Of a DNA stretch of 64,000 nucleotides, positions 31,628-43,835 are shown piece after piece. Source of the stretch: Platerodrilus igneus. Lineage: Eukaryota; Arthropoda; Insecta; Coleoptera; Lycidae. Under the pieces are notes generated by a model. The model saw only the letters and a list, made by a program, of their open reading frames with translations, made no database searches and was not told the origin of the DNA. Position 1 is the stretch's first letter; each line of letters opens with the position of its first letter. Both the position numbers and the translations under genes were made by a program. Location: the NCBI GenBank assembly GCA_036346225.1, contig JARFIW010001176.1:1935884-1999883 (forward strand). The letters are read 5' to 3'.

Positions 31628-32950
31628 GTTTTCTAAAGGAAGGGGTATTATTTTATTTACCGACCGAGTGAGGGAACCGTGGGTGGTTTTTACCGACACC
31701 ACGCGAACAACACCATCGCTACCGGGAAATAATTGCTCGACGCGTCCTAACGGCCACGATAGAGGAGAAGTTTTAATTCCGGGAAGAAAAACAACTTGAC
31801 CCACTTTGGGTACATCGGAAGAACGATTCCATTTGGGTCGTTGAGATAAAGTGAGCAAATACTCATTGGACCATCGCCGCCAGAACGACTGGATAATTTG
31901 ACGCAATCGTAGCCAGCGCGAATGCAAATTTATATTTTCTGGCAGAGTTATCTCTGGCATACTTAATATAGGGCCTCCAATAAAGAAATGACCGGGAGTC
32001 AAATAATCGGGGTTGTCTTTAGTGTCCAAGGAAAAGAAACACAAAGGTCGCCTATTCAATACGGCCTCTATGCGAGTGAAAACAGTAGACAACTCTTCAA
32101 AAGTAAGAGGTTGTTTGCCAAGAGTGCGTAGTAATAGAGATTTTGCAGATTTTACCGATGCTTCCCACATACCCCCAAAATTAGGAGCATAGGGCGGATT
32201 AAACTGCCATTTAACTTGGCGGGAAAACAATTCGGAAAATATTTCATCTTGGTTTTGATGAAGAAACGCACTAGCTTCCTTTAACATACGGTCTGCACCA
32301 ATAAAATTCTTTCCACAATCTGAATAGATAGTATCAGGAGCACCTCTCCGAGAAGCAAATCGATCAAAACACGCCAAAAAGCATTAGTAGTAAGTTCGGA
32401 AACTAATTCCAAGTGAACAGCTCTCGTGCACATGCACACGAAAACACAAAGATATGATTTGAGAGAAGAAGCATTACGCCGAATGGAAGACTTAACAAGC
32501 AACGGTCCAGCAAAGTCAACCCCAACATGAGTAAAGGCACGAGTTAATTGTACACGGGACGGAGGCAAATTAGACATAATGGGTTGAGAAGGCTTGGAAT
32601 TAAATCTGAAACATGGTATGCATTGATGTATTCGTTGTCGTATTAACGATCGTGATCCTAAAATCCAGTATTTTCTTAGAATAAGAGCTTGTGTGGTAAG
32701 AGGTCCGGAATGCAAAGATAACGCATGATAGTGGTCGCAAATAAGTTTAGATAAAACTGCCCTTTTAGGCAATAACAGAGGATGTTTGCTATCATAGTTC
32801 AATTGCGAATGCTGTAAGCGACCGTCCACCCTAAGCAAACCTAGAGTACCGATAAACAGCGATAATTTTCTAAAAGAGGCAGAGAGAGGTTTTTTATTTT
32901 TTATTTGCAACAATTCTACTGCAAAAAATTATTGTTGAACAAGTTTTACG
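31628..32950 (-). pseudogene. BEL-A integrase and C-terminal domain
   Basis: Minus strand: HHCC-type zinc region (ICDHYHALSLHSGPLTTQAL, CIPCFRFNS), then VGVDFAGPLLVK (first catalytic Asp), TRAVHLELVSELTTNAFW, a frameshift near 32375, then RFASRRGAPDTIYSDCGKNF (second Asp), WQFNPPYAPNFGGMWEASVK (catalytic Glu), NRRPLCFFSLD, DYLTPGHFFIGGP and the DUF5641-like tail VGQVVFLPGIKTSPLSWPLG, ending in LPLEN at the stop (31627-31625). All three catalytic acids D, D, E are present. The enzyme joins element cDNA to the chromosome. One frameshift separates the halves. Confidence 0.9.
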
Positions 32951-33225
32951 CATGTTTGTGATGCATTATGTAATTCATCACGAGAAATAGGACCTAGAAC
33001 TTTTCCCATGGGGTGACGGCAATTATAAATAAAACGAATAATATATGCCACTGCATATTGCAAGCGACTTAAAGAAGAAAAATTTCCCATGAATTCAGCA
33101 AAATTGCACTGTTCTAATGCAACCAGTAGTGTAGTAATTGATTTTTATTCAGGTACTTCACTTAAAGGAACCAAAGAGTAGTTGAGGTTAAAACAAACAT
33201 CATTTAAATTAGATGCACCTTTCCA

Positions 33226-33700
33226 TCACAAATCGTGGCGTAATAATTGAAGAGGGGTGAGTCCACGAGAAGCGACGTCAGCAGGGTTAAGTTCTCCGGA
33301 AACATGGCTCCATTGATCAATGGAGGTATATTCTAGAATTTGGCTTACTCGATTTCCTACAAAAGGTTTTAACAAATATGTAGGCGTACACAACCATGTA
33401 AGTACGACTTGAGAGTCTGAATAAAGTGTAGTTTCCGAAATAGGGTATGGAAATTTATTTGAACACATAATGAATTAATTTGGCTAATAGAAGAGCTGCA
33501 GAAAGTTCTAAGCGTGGGATGGTAAGATGCTTTAGAGGAGCAACCTTGTTTTTGGCTTGTAAAAGATTACAATTTACCGATTTATTACTAACAACATACA
33601 AGTAGACACAAGCGCCGTATCCCTTTTCGCTTGCATAGCAAAATCCTAGTAATCGATGTGCCATGGAATTGAGACAAAATACGAGGAATTTTTAGCTGGG
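33226..33700 (-). pseudogene. BEL-A RNase H region
   Basis: Minus strand: LLGFCYASEKGYGACVYL (the first Asp of RNase H, normally CDAS or SDAS, is Y here), LTIPRLELSAALLLAKLI (catalytic Glu), TTLYSDSQVVLTWL (catalytic Asp), GELNPADVASRGL (last Asp). A stop and shift lie between 33480 and 33460. It joins the reverse transcriptase on the far side of BEL-B (ends QGFCNQIT at 40127). Confidence 0.85.
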
Positions 33701-33709
33701 ATAACATAG

Positions 33710-34113
33710 TGTTTGAGCGTGAAGCGGTAGTACAAACTGATTTTAATAAATAATTTTAGCGGAAGTTCCAAATACATAAATAAAGCAAGTGGAAGACAAA
33801 AGTACTTACCAATTCAGCATCGACTGCAGAAGATCAACAGGAAACCGCTCTTCTACTAGATTCAAAAAGGGCACCCTTCATCAATATAGCTATTGGTGGC
33901 GGCGGACGAATTCGACAGACCGCTGCTGATATTGGAACGGCGACACAAGTTTTATATTATATATTGGAAACAACACCTTTCAAAGCAAAGTCCGAATAGC
34001 AACTAAACTTGTACCTTGACTTTCAACATCTGCGAGCTATCAACTAGATAAATAAACTATATACAAATGTTAGCATTTCTACTTGTAATAAAATTACCTT
34101 AATGGCGCCAACA
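33710..34113 (-). repeat. BEL-B 3' LTR
   Basis: 404 bp, near-identical to 39718-40121. On minus it begins TGTTGGCGCC and ends GCTCAAACA. Confidence 0.95.
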
Positions 34114-34229
34114 TACCGCCCACCCAAAACAATGTTTTGATAAAAAATATAAAAGCAAAAAACACAAATTAACTTAACTATAATATAATGACTCTAAACA
34201 AATATGTAAACTAACTTTGAGTAAAAGAA

Positions 34230-35425
34230 TAAAAAATAGTTATTCAGAATCTAACAGCGGTAGGGTTGCCATTTTACATAGAGGTCTGACATAAACTCCT
34301 GTGCTAGTTTTAATTTTGGCAACTCTAACTCTGCCATCCTTGCTAGGATAAATCTCAAGAATTTTGCCAAGTGGCCAGGACAACGGGGGCGTGTCACTAA
34401 CCTTTAATAGAACAATATCACCAACTTTTATATTTGGTCGATTTGCATACCATTTTAGTCACGGCATTAGCGTGTGTAAATACTCGCTTGACCATTGGCG
34501 CCAGAATGACTGGGTAGCTTGTTGAAGTAAATGGTAGCGATCCATACCGCTTAATTTAACCCTTTCAAAATCCATTTCTGGGGGTGCTAACAAAGGGAAT
34601 CCAATTAAAAAATGACCCGGAGTGAGGTAATCCGTGCCTTCATTTAGATCTGATAAAATAGAACCTAGCGGACGACTGTTCATTATTGCCTCTACGCAGG
34701 TAATAATAGTAGTCATCTCTTCAAAAGTAAGGATCCTAGGATCTAAGACTCTGTGCAAATGATGCTTAGCGGATTTGACACCCGATTCCCATAACCCCCC
34801 AAAATGCGGAGCAGATGGTGGGTTAAAGTTCCATTTAATTCTGATAGTAGAAACGTGATCAGCGATAGCGGTATTAGAGTCCTTTAACATTTTATAAACA
34901 TCGGCGAAATAATTGGACGCGCCCTTAAAATTAGTGCCACAATCACAAAATATTTCGTGGCACAAACCTCTGCGAGCAACAAATCTATCTAAGGCAGCAA
35001 GAAATGCGCCTTGGTAGCTAGACAAACGAATATGGCCAAATAACCTTTTGATTGCGGAGCATTTCTTCTGTGACTTTCTTTGATTGTCCAAGGTCCAGCA
35101 AAATCAATCCCGTATTCCAGAACGGACGCGATTGCTGAACTCTAGCTTTTGGCAAATTTGCCATTTGCGGTTCACAGGTTTGAGCCTTTAATCTATAACA
35201 GCGCATGCATTTATAAATACGATAACGTATGAATTGACGAATTCCGGGAATCCAATATTGACATTGAATGAGAGATTGCATTAGACGCGGACCTCCGTGC
35301 AACGTTATTTTATGTGTATAATCGCATATTAAGACCGCCAGATGGGAATCTCTGGGAATTAATATGGGATGCTTGGCGTCATAGGGGAGAGTCGTATTCA
35401 CAAGACGACCGCCCACCCTGAGCAA
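34230..35425 (-). pseudogene. BEL-B integrase and C-terminal domain
   Basis: Minus strand: MLRVGGRLVNTTLPYDAKHP, zinc region CDYTHKITLHGGPRLMQSLI and CMRCYRLKAQ, PFWNTG then in the next frame IDFAGPWTIKES (first catalytic Asp), a gap where the TKAVHLE-like block should be (it is partly lost), ALDRFVARRGLCHEIFCDCG (second Asp), WNFNPPSAPHFGGLWESGVK (catalytic Glu), NSRPLGSILSD, DYLTPGHFLIGFP. After a stop (34458) the DUF5641-like tail reads VGDIVLLKVSDTPPLSWPLG to a stop at about 34244. A frameshift near 35100 plus the deletion make it inactive although the LTRs are young. Confidence 0.88.
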
Positions 35426-35428
35426 GTT

Positions 35429-37325
35429 TTAATTATCTAGAAACGGAGTTAACTTTTGTAACGAAGGAGAACACAACTGATTCGTTTTTACTTGGTGTAT
35501 TTCATTAGAATAATAGAATGCCTGTACTTCTTTTATAAATAGATACCTAGCATTTTGTAATTCAATCGGAGAAAGCGGACTAGTACGTCGTGGAAGTTGT
35601 AATATCTTACATCGTGAATTAAAACAAAATCTCAATACAAAAGCAATACTTCTTTGCAATTTACTAAAACTTGAACATTTATTTATTAATTCTAATAGAG
35701 GCAATATTTTAGCGGTGGTGGCAATAAGCATTTCAGACTTTAATTCTGGTACTAAATCATCCAGTAGGGGACTGCAATAATTTAAGTTCCAGGTACTAAA
35801 GGGCGTATACAAAAAACGAGGGCCCTTCCACCAGAGGGTAAATTGCGATAAGAATTTGGGTTGTAAACCCCTACTTGCACAATCACTAGGATTGTCTTGT
35901 GTTGAAACATAATGCCAATAAGTAGGCAGAGAAGTTTCTAAAATTTCAACAATTCTATTAGACACAAAAGTTTTTAAGGTATGAGGCGGTGTACGTAACC
36001 AAGCAAGTACAACTGACGAATCCGTAAATAAATGAACGGAGCATGGTTCGATTTGTTTTATAAAACATTCGACGGAGTTTAATAGACGACTTAAAAGAAC
36101 TGCAGCAGATAATTCCAAGCGAGGAATACTTAAAGTTTTAAGCGGGCTATATGACTTTTGCTTTAAGCAAATAAATATTAATATAATTTTGAAATTCGCA
36201 GCGGATATATATGACCGCTCCATATCCCTTTGACGAACCATCACAAAATCCGATCACTTGACGAGAAAGTGCTAACTTAAAATCGATATGACGAGAAATT
36301 CTAATTTCAGTTAACAAGGGTAAATCAATAACGAATTGTTTCCATTCTTCTTGAATTTTAGTTGGAAGCGGCTCATCCCAATTTAATCCTAATAACCATA
36401 CCCTTTGAATTAGTGATTTTGCGTAAAAGGTAACTGGCGTAAGCCACCCTAAAGGGTCATAAAATTTTGCAATTTCAGATAGCATACTTCTTTTAGTCAT
36501 AACACTCGAATTCGAATTTATACGATACGAAAAACAATCTTCGCGTGGTTCATATTGAACACCGAGGATCTTAACAGAATTATCTTCTGTATTTAAAATT
36601 AAAGCGTGATTGCGATAATCAATGGGTTCACCCTCAAGAACAGATTGATGATTGCTAATCCATTTTCGTAAACTAAAACCTCCTAGTTTAAAAATGTCTA
36701 TTAACTGCGTTTGTAATTGTAATGCTTCTTGAATGGTATCTACACTTTCGCAGATATCATCCACATAAGTTTGTTGCATTATTGCTTTTGAAGCTAAAGG
36801 AAATTGTTGACCTTCATCTTCAACCAATTGATGAAGCACCCTTTGCGCTAAATAGGGTGCGGTTGACACGCCGAAGGTGACCGTATTTAATTCGTATTCT
36901 TGAATGTCACCGTCGGGTTCAGTGCGGTAGTAAATGTGTTGAAATTTACGTTGATCTTTGTTTATTAATATTTGGCGGTACATTTGTTGAACATCACAAC
37001 AAACGACTACAGCGTGAAGTCGAAAATTGCAAATGATGTCTGTTATATCACGTTGCAATTTAGGACCTGGTAAAAGAAAATCATTAAGAGATTTACTGTT
37101 TAAGATGGGACGAAACGACGCGTCAAAAACCGTTCTAATTTTGGTGGTACTACTAGCCTGCTTTTGTATGCAGTGATGTGGAATAATATAATTAGAATGT
37201 GAGGAAGCGATATTCATATGACCTAAGTTTATGTATTGATCCATAAAATTGCGATATTCAATATAAAGTGAGGGTTGGCGTTGTAAGCGTTTCTCCAAAT
37301 TAATTAAGCGTTTCTGAGCGTACAT
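35429..37325 (-). pseudogene. BEL-B reverse transcriptase and RNase H
   Basis: Minus strand from 37325: EYRNFMDQYINLGHM, HHCIQKQASSTTKIRTVFDA, VVVCCDVQQMYRQILI (first catalytic Asp), ELNTVTFGVSTAPYLAQRVL, QQTYVDDICESVDT (YVDD), KFYDPLGWLTPVTFYAK, then RNase H: VIGFCDGSSKGYGAVIYI (first Asp), in the next frame LSIPRLELSAAVLLSRLL (Glu), VHLFTDSSVVLAWLRT (Asp), DNPSDCASRGLQP (Asp). One frameshift at about 36170-36150 divides the two parts; the catalytic residues are complete. The domain order PR-RT-RH-IN is that of BEL/Pao. Confidence 0.92.
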
Positions 37326-37379
37326 CCTAGTATCAGGTAGAATGGGATTTTCTTCAAGAAAAGGAAGACTAACAGTATA

Positions 37380-39496
37380 TCATCCTGAAGGATCACGTGA
37401 ACAATTCTTTATAAACTGCAATTCAATTATAGAATCTTCAGGATTAACCGGCAGAGGGCGGTTGACCTCTTCAACTTCCCAAAATTTGCGAAGAGAAGGG
37501 TCTAATGATTCACAACATAAAAAAAACGAAGTATGATCAGATTTGTTACTAAGTGACAGTGAGAGGGGTTGAGGCACTTTGCCACACAGAACCCATCCAA
37601 AAATTGTAGAAATAGCACTTGGTTGTCCCTTAATAATAGAATGAGAGTCTGCCATAATTTCAGTATATAAATCAGCGCCCAATAAACAATCAATAGGAGC
37701 CCTTTTATCGAAATAAGGATCAGCAAGACTGATATCAGAAAAGCGATTCCTTACATCTGAAACTAAGGGTACATTAGATTGGTCGCTACAAATTTGATCA
37801 ACTATTAAAGCATTTGTATAAAGTTGGATATTTGAATTATTTAATGGTGTAATCGAACAATTAACAAAACCTCTATTTTTCTCAATAGCGATATTAGACA
37901 CCCCCTTCAATGCGATATGATTTCTGTATCGTACCAAACCTAGTTTTTGTACACAAGCATTGGTAATCAGACTAACTTGGGAACCACTATCAATTACGGC
38001 ACGAATAGGAATTACATAACCACTTGCATCATACATCCCAATAATAGCGGTACTTAACAATATTGAACAATTGTTCATCGAAACATTTTCGGTAACAGAG
38101 CAGGACAATGTCTGCAGTGCAGAATTTGATTCAGCCACTACTATATTATTCTCATCTTTCAGTGAAACACTATTTTGGCAATCTCGTATAGTATTTAATG
38201 AGGAACGATTTTTATTATCATTAATCATGTGCAATAAACTATGATGCCTGGGATTTCCACAATGTACACATTTTGACTGAGATCTACATACAGACAATCT
38301 ATGAAAACCTAAACAATTAAAACATAATGCAAATTTCTTTACAACATCATAACGTTGAGAAATGGGAAACTCCTTAAACTTTTCACATGCGTAAATTTTA
38401 TGTGATGAATGGCATAAGGGGCATCCAGGATGTCCTCTTGTAATGTCAGATTTATTGGAAGCGATAGACAACAATGAATTGCGTGGATTGCTAAAATGTC
38501 CCTTATTTGATTTTGTAATTGCAAGAACAGGCTTACATGATTGCGGAGGCGCGGATCTGGCGTTTGAATGCGTTAATTCAACAACTTTAATCCTATCTTC
38601 TACAAATTTGATCAAGTCGTTACATTTAGGAATATCAATATCAGAACATTTGAATTCAAATTCTTTGCGTGAGGTAGGCGACAGTGATCGTAAACCAGCG
38701 TGTAAAATAGTAAAGTCAAATAAATCAGGAATTTGCAGTGCCTTTAAAGCGTTTAAATTCGTACTAAATACTTCAACAAACGAATTTAATGATCTCGAGG
38801 AGTCTTCAAACAGTGTACGAAATGAAAATATTTTATCTAAATAATTTGAAGCTAGTAAACGTTTATTTTGAAAACGTTTTATTAAAGTTTGCATTGCAAT
38901 ATCGAATTCTGATTTGATATTGATAAGGATTCAATAAGTGATAATGCGTGTTGTTTTAATAAGCTTCTTAAATACGTTAATTTTTCCACCTTTGAAAGTG
39001 ATTTATTTTTATGAATCAGTGACGTAAAGAGAGAGTAGAAGTTCGGCCAATCGCTTATTTTTACCCCATCAAACGGTTCAATTTCTATTTTCGGTAATTT
39101 TGCCGAGTGAGATTCAATATTTACTAAATTAGACGAAGTGGCGGCGGAGGTTTGCCCTTCAATTGTCGATCTCATTTGAACGTTTAATTTACGAGCTTGT
39201 GTTTTTATACTAAAATAAAGTTCATCATAGGCTACTGAAGGTTGATTAACGTCAATGCGTTCTCTTTCGTCTACCTTAAAATTTAAAATTCCTATTTTAT
39301 CATTTATACGTTCAAAAGCATCTAAATCCTCTTCCATTCTATTGAAACGCGAAATGAAACTATCTAATTCTGATGCGTATGATTGTTCCTTTTCTAATAA
39401 CAAAATACATCTGTTTCCTACGTCATAAAGTGCTTGAATTCTAGCAAAATATTTCTCTCTTTTAGTTACACACGAACTAAGTTCTAAATGACTCAT
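37380..39496 (-). pseudogene. BEL-B gag and protease
   Basis: The ATG at 39496 begins MSHLELSSCVTKREKYFARI, and a DUF1759-like gag follows (LPKIEIEPFDGVKISDWPNF, KVEKLTYLRSLLKQHALSL). A frameshift near 38890 leads to RFQNKRLLASNYLDKIF, then zinc knuckles (CPLCHSSHKIYACEKFKEFP, CFNCLGFHRLSVC, CVHCGNPRHHSLLH) and the DUF1758-type protease IRAVIDSGSQVSLITNACVQ (DSG active site), IDCLLGADLYTEIM, ending in CSRDPSG at 37382. The gag part would form the particle and the protease would cut the polyprotein. Confidence 0.9.
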
Positions 39497-39717
39497 TGTA
39501 TAATCTTTTATTAATTAAATATCAAAACCTAAACAAATTAGTTTAAAGATTACGTTTAATCTCAATAGTTTACTTATCGCCAATTTAAGGCGTTTTCACA
39601 ACAACTCAACAAGACTCGCAGATGTTGAAATTCAACAAAATTGTATCATATATTTTATCATAGAATAATTATTTTTATCACAAATAAAAACTGAACATTC
39701 GACTCGAATAGGACCAA

Positions 39718-40121
39718 TGTTTGAGCGTGAAGCGGTAGTACAAACTGATTTTAATAATTAATTTTAGCGGAAGTTCCAAATACATAAATAAAGCAAGTGC
39801 AAGACAAAAGTACTTACCAATTCAGCATCGACTGCAGAAGATCAACAGGAAACCACTCTTCTACTAGATTCAAAAAGGGCACCCTGCATCAATATAGCTA
39901 TTGGTGGCGGCGGACGAATTTGACAGACCGCTGCTGATATTGGAACGGCGACACAAGTTTTATATTATATATTAGAAACAACACCTTTCAAAGCAAAGTC
40001 CGAATAGCAACTAAACTTGTACCTTGACTTTCAACATCTGCGAGCTATCAACTAGATAAATAAACTATATACAAATGTTAGCATTTCTACTTTTAATAAA
40101 ATTACCTTAATGGCGCCAACA
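39718..40121 (-). repeat. BEL-B 5' LTR
   Basis: 404 bp, partner of 33710-34113. The promoter side is at 40121. Confidence 0.95.
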
Positions 40122-40126
40122 CATAG

Positions 40127-41060
40127 TAATTTGGTTACAAAAGCCTTGCCATTCCTGACACCACTTATGATAAGGGGTATCATCCCAATCAATTTGTTGA
40201 ACCCACAGTCGTTGTAACATATGCTTTACTACAAATATTACTGGAGTTAACCACCCTAAAGGGTCAAATATGCGGGCCATATAAGAAAGTACAGAGCGTT
40301 TTGTAAATTCACCTTTAAAAGGTATCACGTTATAAGTGAACACGTCTATTCCAGGGTTGCAGACTAAACCTAGTATCTTTATACCACTAACGTGATCAGA
40401 AAAAGGAATTAGAGTTTCTAATTCAGTTTGTTCGAAATCCTGTAACAATTCCTCAGAGTTACTAGACCATTTGCGCAAATCAAACTGGCCTAGAGAAAGA
40501 AGTTTTACTAGCTTGTACTGTAGTTGCTTCGCTTCAGCAATACTTTCAGCACCGCTAATTACGTCATCCATATAGGTATGATACATAATAGCTTTAGATG
40601 CCAGGGGGTAAGAGTTCTCTTCGTCTATAACTAATTGCCGAAGAACTCTTTGAGCTAAGAAAGCAGAAGGAGCTAAACCATATGTAAGAGTTCTAAGCTC
40701 GTACTCAGAAATGTTGTCTTGTGGAGTTGGTCTCCAAAATATATGCTGAAATTGACAATCTTGCTTACGAAGTAAGATCTGCCGGTACATCATGCGAATG
40801 TCCGCACAAACAGCAATTTTATGCAATCTAAATGTATTTATTATATCTGGTAAATTGCACTGTAATTTGGGACCAGCATATAATCTATTGTTGAGAGAAA
40901 GACCTAATGAATCCACAGCAGATCCATTAAAAACAACGCGTAGTTTGGTAGTACTACTTGTTATTTTCGAGATGGCATGATGTGGTAAAATATAATCGGA
41001 TGGATTTTCGGCTAAAATCATATGACCAAGATCAAAATATTCTTGTAAAACATATTATAA
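40127..41060 (-). pseudogene. BEL-A reverse transcriptase
   Basis: Minus strand: FDLGHMILAENPSDYILPHH, TTKLRVVFNGSAV, AVCADIRMMYRQILLRK (catalytic Asp), LRTLTYGLAPSAFLAQRVLR, YHTYMDDVISGAESI (YMDD in place of the YVDD of BEL-B), IFDPLGWLTPVIF, ending at the BEL-B insertion. This single domain is open over about 300 codons, better preserved than the flanking gag. Confidence 0.9.
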
Positions 41061-41196
41061 GAATTTTGTTTTCAAGAGAACATGAAAGACGTTTTTCTAA
41101 ATTTAGATAACATTTATAAGCAATATGTCGATTGCTACCGAGAGGTTTAATATTGTTATTGAAAGGGAGAGCGACAGTAAAACGACCAGAGGCGTT

Positions 41197-43085
41197 TCAA
41201 GAATAATTTTCTAGAAAATGAGATTCACAAATAACATCTTCTTGAGAGGGAACTTTGGGCATTTTGACTTCTTCTAATTCCCAGAAATTCCTTATATCAT
41301 TATCTACTGAATCAGAAATAAAAAGAGAAGTTGCATTAACTGCGGTGTTAACATTTGGAACCTGTCCCAATAGCACGTAACCGAATATTGTTTCAATTGT
41401 TACTGGTTGGCCAGGAATGATTCTAGCAAAATCAGAAAATAGCACTTCGGAACATATTTCAGCACCCAGTAGTATGTCTACGGGCAATGATTTATGAAAA
41501 TTTTCATCGGCAAGCTGCAAACATTTAAATTTATGGTAAATACGAGAAGTCAGTGAGCAACCGGGAACGTTTCCCGTTATTTTAGGGAAGATTGAAGCAC
41601 AGAATTGAAATTGATGCTTCGAGTGATTAGATAACAAAGTGCATATTACAGCTACTTTGGATTTAATTGCAGAACCTGAAATGCCACCAACTTGGCGGAA
41701 ATCATGTTGACGCTCCAACCCTAAGCGTTGGACACAAGAACTTGAAATTGCGTTGATTTGAGATCCGGAATCTTAAATGCATCTCACAGATTGTAACTTA
41801 TTGTTTATATCTAAAACACGAGCTTCTACCGTACCTAATAAAACAGTGTAATTTTCTAGTGAATTTGTGACGTTGCATGTCGAAACAACTTCAGTTGTGA
41901 GTGCGGCTTTCGAATCGTTAGATTCATTAATGTATTCCCTAGCAAGTGGTTTATGCAACAGAGTATGATGAGAAGAGGAATGGCACAACTTACATTTACC
42001 ATCAGAATTACAATCACGAGGAGTATGACTGCCGAGGCATTTAAAACATCGGTTTAAAGATTTAATAGCAACTTGACGATCGGCAACGCTAAGTTTTTTA
42101 AATGCCAAACATCCATAGATTTTATGGACTTCCCCACAATAGGGACAAATTATACTAGCGGTTTTAGTCGCCACTGAAGTCTGCGAATTTTTAACCAAGA
42201 AGGATTGGTTTAAACTAAATTTAAAGCGAAGGGGTGCACCTGGCCTTGATGCTCTTTCCCTTTTAATATCTTCATAAAACTCTGAAGTTTTGCTTTGCAA
42301 GGTTAAGAAACCGAACAGTTGAGTACAAGTAGAAACTGCCGAACCTACGTTTGAATCAAATGCGTTTTGAGTTTTGAATTCTAGGTTGCGATAGCATAAA
42401 GAAAACAATAAAAAATCAGCCAAATCTTCAACTTTATTCGCTACCTTTAACGTGTTAACAGCATTAACATGAATATTAATAAAGTTTGAGAGCAATCCAG
42501 AGTTTTTAAATTGAAGTATTTTATTTAAGTAGTAGCTCGTAATTCTACAAGGTGAATTGTAGCGATCCTGAAGTTTCGTAAACGCTTGTTCGTATAAAAT
42601 GGCATCTAGAGCTAAATCCGAAATTAAAGCCAATGCTTCCCCTAAAGAAGCATTCTCATATAATGATACTTCTGGATTACGGGAATGTGATCGTTTTCAT
42701 GGACTAAACTTTTGTATAACGTAATGAAATTTTGCTAATTGTCTAATCAACCATCAAACGGATTTATACTAAGAGGTTTTAAATAACTGGTAACAGGTTG
42801 AGATGTACTTGCGATGACTGCTGTATCGCCGGCAGAAGTAGAAGCCTTTTGCTTCATATCGAAAAATCGCGAACAAATAACATCGATTAAATTATCGAAT
42901 GTAGATCTTTGAGAATTTATCTCATCCTTTTCTTCTTCTTGTTCTTGTTGCTCAATACTTTACATTCGAACATATCTCGCTTCGACTGCTGAAAAGCGAG
43001 TAGCCATTTTGACATAGTCTTGGATTTCCGTTAAACGAGAAAAATAATCCTCTAATTTCTTTTGCAGAATGTTTCTGGTAGTCAT
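41197..43085 (-). pseudogene. BEL-A gag and protease
   Basis: Minus strand from 43085: MTTRNILQKKLEDYFSRLTE, a stop at about 42960, QEEEKDEINSQRSTFDNLID, INPFDG then stops, LGEALALISDLALDAILYEQ and a DUF1759-like middle, zinc knuckles (CPYCGEVHKIYGCLAFKKLS, CFKCLGSHTPRDC, CKLCHSSSHHTLLH), a TAA at about 41768-41766 just before DSGSQINAISSSCVQRLGLE (protease DSG), VDILLGAEICSEVL and FWELEEVKMP. Several stops and shifts. Confidence 0.88.
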
Positions 43086-43424
43086 GATTAAATGTTTCTT
43101 ACGCACAAATAATACTGGCACGAATTCTAGAATAAGAGTATTTCCAAAGAAGAATTTATTGTTTGTATACAAATACAAATGTTATTGTTTTAAAACGTAT
43201 TGAATGACAATGCGATAACGAAGTTATCTGACTAAAGTACACACGTGTAATTCAAACTGAAAAACTTTATAGCAATTTAATTATCTTTAGAATTAAAGTG
43301 TTATGATTATTCGAAATTACAATTAATGTTGTACATACGTATTTATGTGCTTGAATTGAGGATGTGAGACGAAGAACAAGATATATCGTAGCTCTTAATT
43401 CGGCTCGTACGGATCAAAAAATTA

Positions 43425-43830
43425 TGTATGCGCCTCTTGGAACGACAAGGGACGCAAATAGAAATTGCCTGGAGTGCAGTAGGCAGTATACCAGGGGTTG
43501 TAAGGTAGAGCATGGACTGTATAGAGTAAAAGGAAGGAAACATAGATTTTGAATACAAAGTCACATAAATACTTAAAAGCACTTACCGAAGCACAACATC
43601 TGGAGCACTAACGTGGCACCTTTCAGTACTGTTTCTGGCCAGAGGTAAATAGGAACAGAGTAAGGAAATGATTATGGTAGAAAGACATTATAGAAAATAA
43701 TATTGAGAATTAATGAAACACGTTCGTGTTCGCGGATGGTTGTTTATAGACTCTTTTAATTATGCTATTCCTAATCTTTAGTCTGGCTTGATAAAGAATA
43801 CCAAGTTGGGAGAGCAAAATGGCGCAAACA
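43425..43830 (-). repeat. BEL-A right (5') LTR
   Basis: 406 bp; the plus strand starts TGTATGCGCCTC and ends GGCGCAAACA. Followed by the GTAAC target duplication. Confidence 0.9.
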
Positions 43831-43835
43831 GTAAC

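Larger units (their letters stand above)
33710..40121 (-). mobile_element. BEL/Pao retrotransposon BEL-B (6412 bp), both LTRs present
   Basis: CATAG flanks it (33705-33709, 40122-40126). The LTRs are 404 bp each (33710-34113 and 39718-40121), start TGTTGGCGCCATT on minus and differ at about 8 positions (roughly 98% identity), so this is the youngest large insertion in the region. It lies in pol of BEL-A, between its reverse transcriptase and RNase H. A candidate primer-binding site TTGGTCCTATTCG follows the 5' LTR directly. Gag and pol read on the minus strand with frameshifts. Confidence 0.95.
29113..43830 (-). mobile_element. BEL/Pao retrotransposon BEL-A, with nested insertions
   Basis: GTAAC stands on both sides (29108-29112 and 43831-43835), the 5-bp duplication normal for BEL/Pao. 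The LTRs are 406 bp each: right 43425-43830, left 29113-29453 plus 31361-31425 once a 1.9-kb solo LTR is removed. On minus they start TGTT[C/T]GC and end GGCGCATACA. Genes run on the minus strand: gag (43085-41773), protease (41765-41197), reverse transcriptase (41060-40127), RNase H (33700-33226), integrase (32950-31628). BEL-B interrupts pol at 33710-40121. Many frameshifts and a stop between gag and protease. The element lies in PLE-1. Confidence 0.92.

Noticed and set aside
38443..38844. 133-codon plus-strand open frame
   Set aside because: It is the antisense shadow of the BEL-B gag, which has zinc knuckles and protease motifs on the other strand.
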